This document shows, piece by piece, positions 58,190 to 64,000 of a stretch of 64,000 nt of DNA (position 1 is its first letter; each line of letters begins with the position of its first letter). The DNA is from Pegoplata infirma (taxonomy: Eukaryota; Arthropoda; Insecta; Diptera; Anthomyiidae), in contig OY992537.1 in the NCBI GenBank assembly GCA_963921195.1, positions 151,003,844 to 151,067,843 on the forward strand. Reading direction: 5' to 3'. The notes beneath the pieces were generated by a model that was given only the letters and a program-made list of their open reading frames with translations, had not been told where the DNA came from and searched no databases. The translations under genes and the position numbers were made by a program.

Positions 58190-58899
58190 CTTTATTCAGG
58201 GAAGCAGTAATTTTAACATATAATATTTTTTGATTGATGAATGATGAATAGTACATTAGAAAGCACCCTTTTAAAGAGAAAACATGTGTTTTTTATTTTT
58301 TTCTAACCTGTCAGATTTTTTTTAGTGTTTCTTGAAAATTAAACTTGATTCACAATTTAAGCTGTAACTTTTAAACCAAAAGCGATAATTTAATGAATAC
58401 AGTTGCAAATTAAAGTATTTTTAATGCGATAATAAAAATTTAAAACAATAAAAAATAAATATGTGTTAATACTTGCATAAAATTTGTTTAAAGTCGGATT
58501 TTTGTGCATCACCAAATTTGAAATTTTTTAAAATTTTCCATAAAAATGCCAGAAAAGTTGTAATTTGGAACAATTATTTTTTTTATTGGCGTCTAATCAT
58601 TAATAAGTAAAATACCACCATTTTTGAAAAAAAAAAAATAACATATTAGGTGCGTGGTTATGCTTTATTTCGGGAAAAACCTAAATTCACAATTTTTACT
58701 GTATCTGTGAAATTAAAAAACACAATATTTTGAAACATATAGCAAATTAAAGTTTATGTAAAGTGCTATTATAAACGTTTACAAAAATTATATGCTCTCA
58801 TATAAGTACCAAATTTATTAAGAAACCTAATTTTTTCATTAAAATTCTTGAATGTTTAAATTTACCTCTTTTAACTTAAGCCTTGGAAATTGAAAAAAA
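58190..58899. other. Non-coding interior of the Transib-like element
   Basis: AT-rich, no gene. The latter part may belong to the mini-me whose tail follows (for example GCTGTAACTTTTAAACC at about 58361). Confidence 0.45.
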
Positions 58900-59113
58900 A
58901 AAATATATCAGCTGCGTTATTCATAATAAATAAAGTTAACATCACGCATGTTTTTTGTCAGATATTATATTACACCACCCAGAGACATCTGCTTACCCCG
59001 CCCCCCCCCCCTCCCTTCACACTCTCCACAAAAACCGTCCCTGTCATTTTTATTTTTTTGCTTGTTGGAGGGTATCAAAGATTTGGCACAGCCGAATTTT
59101 AAACTCTTACTTG
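58900..59113 (+). mobile_element. mini-me 3' end
   Basis: Ends TTGGAGGGTATCAAAGATTT, GGCACAGCCGAATTTTAAAC, TCTTACTTGTT, the same tail as at 26945-26996. A C-rich block at 59000-59015 parallels the C run in the 26301 copy. Confidence 0.75.
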
Positions 59114-59152
59114 TTTATATATAGATTACAAAGACCCCACAAAAAAAGGTCT

Positions 59153-59751
59153 AGCTAGACCCACTAATACTTATGTATTTTTACCTTCTAAATTCAATTC
59201 CGCGATCAGAATTAAATTCTACCGTTGGGTGTTTCTGCAATTTACAAGGAAACTCCGCAAAAGTGAACCGACCTGATTTCCTTGTAAATTTGACCAACAA
59301 TAAGTTAAGATTTTTTTAAATTTTATTTCGGTATGTAATGCTCAAGTTTGATTTATTACGAAGAAAATAAGAGGTTTTTTCATAAAATCCATCAAAAATT
59401 GCAGAAGTTACTTGCATTTGAACAAAAACGCATTAATTCACAACATAAATACAACTGTTTTTGTATAAAACTGAAATAGCGCGTTTTTGTTCAAATGCAT
59501 GTAACTTCTGCAATTTTTTTCGGATTTTATTTAAAATACTCTTATTTTCTACGTAATAAATCAGACTTGAACCTTACATACAGAAATAAAATTAAAAAAT
59601 TTTGTAACTTTGTTAAATTCACAAGGCAATTAGGTGGGTTCACTTTGCGGACTTTCCTTGTAAATCACAGGAAACCCCAACTATAGAATTCAATTCTGAT
59701 GGCAGAATCGATTTCAAAAGGTCAAAATACATAAGGATAAGTGGGTCTAGT
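59153..59751. mobile_element. 599-bp foldback palindrome
   Basis: CTAGACCCACTAATACTTAT at the left returns inverted at the right (ATAAGGATAAGTGGGTCTAG). The arms (nearly 250 bp) include TTTACAAGGAAACTCCGCAA with a mirrored TTGCGGACTTTCCTTGTAAA. The centre is near 59455, bounded by TTGCAGAAGTTACTTGCATT and its inverse. Non-coding. Confidence 0.85.
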
Positions 59752-59915
59752 TTCTGGGTCAGAAACGTTTTTGTTTTTTTGTGATGAAGTGTTATTGAAG
59801 CCACCATATTTTTTTTCATAAAATCTTAAATAAAAAAATAACGGCATTAAACGCGGACGTTTTTTTTCTTTTAAATTAAAGCTTATACTATATGCTTTAT
59901 TATCACAATGTATAA

Positions 59916-62900
59916 TAAGGGTGGGATAGTGTTGTGTGAGATTTTAAGCAGCAATATTTGGAAGCGCTAGAACCGCTCATTTTGTGAGGTTGGTAAAAAA
60001 AGTGTATGAGCCAAAAAATGGGGGAGGTCGGATAGGATCTAGGGGTCGCTCATCGGGGTCAAAGTTGGGCGTAGAGGGGAAAAAATCCACAAAAAGCCCC
60101 AAAACTCCCCTGGTTTTGCTTCTAGAGGGGTAAAATGTGAGACCGGCCCCCATTATTTTTTCCCCCTGAACACTTTTGCCAAACATACCTAAGCCCTATC
60201 TCCAATTCCTAAGGGGGGTCCCATACAAAGGTTCAATTTTTAAAAAATCTTTCTTCTACCGCTCTAGCTGTCCTAAAAGTCACCCTAGAGGAATAAAATG
60301 TATGACCGACCCCCAATATTTTTTTAACCCCAACATTTTATTAGAACATACCTACCCCCTATCTTCAATCCTTAGGGTGGTCCCCATACATTTTTTTTTA
60401 TTTTTTCTTAAATTGTCATATTAAATCAGCTGCTACCGGTCCAATGGGGCCTCCTAGAGGGGTCATTATCAAGACCAACCCCCATTTATTTTTAGCCCCC
60501 AACACTTCTTCTGAACATACCAATTCCATATCTCCAATTCCTAAGGGGTCTCCCACACAAAACGACATTTTTGTAAATCTTGCTCCCACCGCTCTAACTA
60601 TCGCAGGGGTGACCCTAGAGAAGTTAAATGTGTGACCGACCCCCAATATTTTTTCAGCCCCAACATTTTCCCCAAACAAACCTACCCTCTTTTTTTAAGC
60701 CTTAAGGGTGTCCCCACACAATTTTTTTTTTTTAATTTTTTTTTTATAAAATTTGCGCCTACCGCTCCCACTGTGCCTTTTAGGGACGGGAAATTCAGAC
60801 TGACCCCCATTAATTTTTTCCCCCTACATTTTTTCTGAACATACCTACGCCGTATTTCCACTTTGTAGGGGTGCTCCCCTGGGGAAAACTAAGTGTTTGA
60901 AACCAAATTCGGCAAAACGTCTGGACCAGGAGTGCTAATGTTTGCGCGTTTTAAAGAGTAGTGGGAAAATATAAAAGACAAACCGTACAGTCTTGGCATA
61001 TAAGATGAGGAAGTGGCAGGCAACATACCAGCTCAAGTCCAAACTGGCATCAAGTTGTTTTGTTGGGCTCAAATAAAAGAAAAGCAACCCAGAGACGACT
61101 ACAAGGAGTTTCTTGAAATTGTTTAATTATACCTTGGCGAAAATATTCCTAATAAGCATTTTAGCCCACCAGGACCCATCAGTCATGCTCGATGGATGAC
61201 AAAAGGCATATATTGCCTAAAAATGTTTTTGTTCCGAAAATATATCGGTTTGGCCAAAAAAGAATTAAATGCACTTCTTGATGTGACCGTTTTCATCATA
61301 ACAATTTACGTAAAAGCTTGGTTTAGCGCTACCAAAGCAATAGAAGCTCCAAATAACGATTTGAATTTTTTGAAAGCGATTGCCAATTATGCTTTAATTG
61401 ATAAGATTCTGTCGCAACGATTGGTCAAGAGATTCTGTGGACATCTCTGGTATCTCAGTGGTGAAGCTGTTGCTCTCGCACTATTTTATCCGAATATCTC
61501 TTGTGAAATAAAACGAAAAATGTCGAATGCAATTCGTATATTTGAAGAAGAGAAAGAGGAATTGGAGGAAGAGTTATCTGACGATGAGATGGACGAATCG
61601 TCTAACGAAGACAGCGAGGAAGAAGAAGACAATGATATCGGGGAAGAAGATGCCTCAGAGGATAGCGGCGACAGTGGCAACAAGGATTGTAATCCTCCAG
61701 TACATGTTGTTGGATTCGAAGGTGTGAAAAGAATTAACATGGCATCGAAACAAGTGAATCAAAAACTCATGAAAACTGATTTAAGCCACTACGTCACACC
61801 TGAGACTCCAAAATTTCTTCGGAATAACAACAAATTTAATTGCTTCCGATCCAAATAATTGGGAAAATCGTCAGGACTACCAGCGAGCGCTGCAAATATT
61901 ACGTAAATTACATGTTGTCAACGACGCTGCCGAAAGAGGCGTAAAATTAATAGAAGACTATAACAACGTGTTGTGCCGTAACGAGGAGGAAAAAATAGTT
62001 TTGCTTCAGGTCGTGGCCGAAAATCGGAAACAATATCCATCACACGATAAAAATAAATTAATTTGATTTATAGTTATATTATTTATCATTTTTTATTATT
62101 TTCAAGTTAAAAAAATATTTTTTTACGCTTAACAAAAGTTACTATTAAATTACAAATTAACGACCTCGGATTTCTCGATAAAATAAATAAAAAAATTGTG
62201 GGGTAACTCCTTGAAGATAGAGGGTAGGTATGTTTGAAGAAAATGTTTTGGCTAAAAAAATATATGGGCAGGTCATACATTTGACTTCTCTACATACATT
62301 ACTAATTAAGTTTTCCCCAGGGGAGCACCCCTACAAAGTGGAAATACGGCGTAGGTATGTTCAGAAAAAATGTAGGGGGCAAAAATTACGGTTCCTAAAA
62401 GCAGAATGGGAGCGGTAGGCGCAAATTTTATAAAAAAAAAAAAAAATAAAAAAAAAAAAATGTGTGGTGACACCCTTAAGGCTTTAAAATAGAGGGTAGG
62501 TTTGTTTGGGGAAAATGTTGGGGCTGAAAAAATATTGGGGGTCGGTCACACATTTAACTTCTCTAGGGTCACCCCTGCGATAGTTAGAGCGGTGAGAGCA
62601 AGTTTTACAAAAATGTCATTTTGTGTGGGAGACCCCTTAGGAATTGGAGATATGGAATTGGTATGTTCAGAAGAAGTGTTGGGGGCTAAAAATTAATGGG
62701 GGTTGGTCTTGATAATGACCCCTCTAGGAGGCACCATTGGACCGGTAGGAGCTGATTTAATATGACAATTTAAGAAAAAATAAAAAAAATGTATGGGGAC
62801 CACCCTAAGGATTGAAGATAGGGGTAGGTATGTCCTAAGAAAATGTTGGGGTTGAAAAAATGTTGGGGGTCGGTCATACATTTGATTCCTCTAGGGTGAC

Positions 62901-63250
62901 TTCTAGGACAGCTAGAGCGGTAGGAGCAAGATTTTTTAAAAATTGAACCTTTGTATGGGACCCCCCTTAGGGATTGGAGATAGGGCTTAGGTATGATTGG
63001 CAAAAGTGTTCAGGGGGAAAAAATAATGGGGGTCGGTCTCACATTTGACGCCTCTAGGAGCAAAACCAGGGGAGTTTTGGGGCTTTTTGTGGATTTTTTC
63101 CCCTCTACGCCCAACTTTGACCCCGATGAGCGACCCCTAGATCCTATCCGATCTGCCCCATTTTTTGGCCCATGCATTTTTTTTACGAACCTCACAAAAT
63201 GAGCGGTTCTAGCGTGTCGAAATCGAAAACTCGTGCACTATCCCACCCCT
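59916..63250. mobile_element. 3.3-kb long-arm foldback element, 9-bp TSD (MULE/Foldback-like)
   Basis: Arms of about 950 bp (about 59919-60890 and 62295-63250) start AGGGGTGGGATAGTG (right, inverted) and AAGGGTGGGATAGTG (left). Flanked by the 9-bp direct repeat AATGTATAA (59907-59915 and 63251-63259). Each arm consists of about 210-bp semi-tandem units with phrases like GACCGACCCCCAATATTTTT and CCTACCGCTC. The centre (60990-62070) holds a decayed gene. Long arms with a 9-bp TSD suggest Mutator/Foldback, not proven. Confidence 0.85.
61004..62066 (+). pseudogene. Decayed protein gene in the centre of the foldback element
   Basis: The frame is readable from 61004 (DEEVAGNIPAQVQTGIKLF) through QPRDDYKEFLEIV, an in-frame TAA at about 61121, LYLGENIPNKHF, then an open stretch with SHARWMTKGIYCLKMFLF, LDVTVFIITIYVKAWFSATK and KRFCGHLWYLSGEAVALALF, an acidic low-complexity insert (Glu/Asp/Ser, about 61548-61680), and VTPETPKFLRN. 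A one-base shift near 61823 leads into the frame LIASDPNNWENRQDY, then VVNDAAERGVKLIEDYNN and EEEKIVLLQVVAENRKQYPS, ending at TGA 62064-62066. The ARWM...LKM.LF and NDxAERGVKLI motifs recall a family of uncharacterised proteins repeated in insect and other invertebrate genomes; I cannot name its function. Its position between the arms suggests it is the element's own former gene. Confidence 0.7.
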
Positions 63251-63259
63251 AATGTATAA

Positions 63260-63650
63260 GCAATAACAACCTCTTACATTTTTTTTTATATTCCATCAAG
63301 TATTAAAAATACTCCAATTTTGGAACATTTTACAAAAAAATTTCAAAAATATTTTTACAACAATTTTCAAAAAACAAAAAAACAGAAATGTATTTGAAAA
63401 TGCCTGAAGTTGATGGTTCCATAATAAAAAAATTACCTTTGAATGAATAAATACCAAAAAAAAAATCTAGAAATAAGTTGATTTTCAATTTTTAGCACCA
63501 TATTCAAAAACACAAAAATTTATTTGATTTTGGCGGCGGATTGCAAGAAAAGTAAACAACACAGAATAATAGTTGTGACAGATTTTTTAGTGTAATTTTA
63601 AATACTTTAACCCCAAATTAATAATTTTTGTAAAAAATTTTTTTTCAGTT
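63260..63650. other. AT-rich right interior of the Transib-like element
   Basis: No gene or clear repeat is seen between the foldback element's TSD and the right TIR. Confidence 0.45.
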
Positions 63651-64000
63651 TTGAATAAAGCGCCACTTTTGATCCATTTCAACCCAATGTGCGCTGGGGT
63701 AAAATTAGTGGCAACTCTACTATAACACTTGATTCATTTGGTGTGAATACATTTTTCAAGTGCTCAACAAACAGATTTCCTTTTTCAGTATCATTTCTAG
63801 CCCAACCTCCATTTGCTTTGCGCAAAGGAGGCTTACATAAGACAGGTCTTTTTAAATTTTTTGTAGCACGCCATAACGAGTAGTCGGTTTTTGATGTAGG
63901 CTCCAGATTTTCAAGAAATCTATTTAGTGCAGCCGTTCTCTGAGATTCTAACAATCTTCGTAAGTTGTTCGTGCATTTCTTAAGTTGTGCTTTTAAACGT

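Larger units (their letters stand above)
58159..63691. mobile_element. 5.5-kb Transib-like element, 5-bp TSD (CGCTG)
   Basis: TIRs CACATTGGGTTGAA, continuing to AAAGTGGCGCTTTATTCA, about 43 bp with small differences. Flanked by CGCTG (58154-58158 and 63692-63696). A CAC-starting TIR and a GC-rich 5-bp TSD are the hallmarks of Transib, the superfamily related to RAG1. Excision restores the LINE frame. No transposase remains; the interior holds a mini-me tail, a palindromic element and the 3.3-kb element at 59916-63250. Confidence 0.8.
56789..63999 (-). pseudogene. Jockey-type LINE ORF2 (reverse transcriptase), interrupted
   Basis: Two blocks of one frame: 63999-63692 (N-side: SLWRATKNLKRPV, NGGWARNDTEKGNLFVEHL, FTPNESS) and 58153-56789. 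Motifs: KAFGIDKISNKMLLELP, SYRPISLLSNLSKLFEKLLL, HQFGFRKKHGTIEQV, ALFIDVSQAFDKVWHEGLLY, AGVPQGSILGPLLYILY, catalytic FADD, YLGIHLDRRLTWKDH, WLIGRNSKLKLD, IWCYGIQLWG, ending near ATADLAH. Removing the 5.5-kb insertion and one 5-bp TSD joins ...LILPQ to RIALP... in frame. A one-base deletion near 56915 (after NIH) shifts the last 40-odd codons. Better preserved than the 30057 copy: the RT block itself has no stop. The apparent Met start at 58182 belongs to the inserted element's TIR. Confidence 0.9.
56613..64000 (-). mobile_element. Minus-strand jockey-type LINE, split by a Transib-like element, runs off the right edge
   Basis: The poly(A) tail appears as a T run at 56613-56622. The 3' UTR runs to about 56788 and ORF2 from 56789 upward to 58158, resuming at 63692 and continuing past 64000. 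The 5' end is outside the window. Confidence 0.9.

Noticed and set aside
60416..62881. Mirror-image frames of 60-90 codons in the foldback arms
   Set aside because: The same sequences appear inverted in both arms and reflect the repeat units, not genes.

Overview
The window is AT-rich, repeat-dense eukaryotic DNA, most likely from a dipteran fly. The pointers are dipteran mini-me elements (a (TA)n tract, a conserved core and a (GTCY)n tract), jockey-type LINEs, PIF/Harbinger, hAT, Transib-like and Helitron-like transposons, and short GT-AG introns. No complete host gene is visible. Almost every base can be placed in a nest of mobile elements, and many of them can be delimited exactly by terminal inverted repeats (TIRs) plus target-site duplications (TSDs), several with a reconstructable empty site.

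Layout. 1-745: a 166-bp tandem repeat. 1.7-9.2 kb: a non-coding CACGCAAAA-ended element (copy E2) split by a 6.55-kb element with an 8-bp TSD (2336-8887), which itself holds a mini-me split by a Helitron, three short 2-bp-TSD elements and a Harbinger MITE. 9.2-12.3 kb: a G-family element split by a Harbinger-like element that contains a second Helitron. 12.5-18.3 kb: MITEs, then an element (13554-18017) enclosing a 3.2-kb element made largely of 35-bp palindromic repeats. 18.4-28 kb: a Harbinger MITE, a 4.2-kb gutted hAT stuffed with nested elements, then a nearly complete PIF/Harbinger transposon (23255-27996) with a spliced Myb/SANT gene and a transposase that has lost its third catalytic residue. 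28-34.7 kb: G-family copies, a 961-bp tandem duplication, and a 5'-truncated jockey LINE carrying a MITE. 34.9-53.3 kb: three elements abutting through single TA dinucleotides (34856-42435, 42438-44075, 44078-53339). The first holds a 442-bp near-identical tandem repeat, two exon-like segments resembling proteasome scaffold Ecm29, and about 4 kb of palindromic array; the third contains two copies of one element nested in opposite orientation. 53.6-56.6 kb: a LINE ORF1 fragment, one possible secreted-protein exon, and repeats. 56.6-64 kb: a minus-strand jockey LINE split by a 5.5-kb Transib-like element, which contains a 3.3-kb long-arm foldback element with a decayed coding centre.

One theme stands out. 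A group of non-coding elements ends in CACNCAAAAA (or close variants) and makes 2-bp TSDs, usually TA but also TG, CG and AT. Several of them carry kilobase arrays built around the same palindrome, TTTTCTATAGAAAA, often with an internal switch of orientation. I could not assign this group to a named superfamily. All family assignments rest on reading termini, TSDs and motifs by eye; no database search was run.
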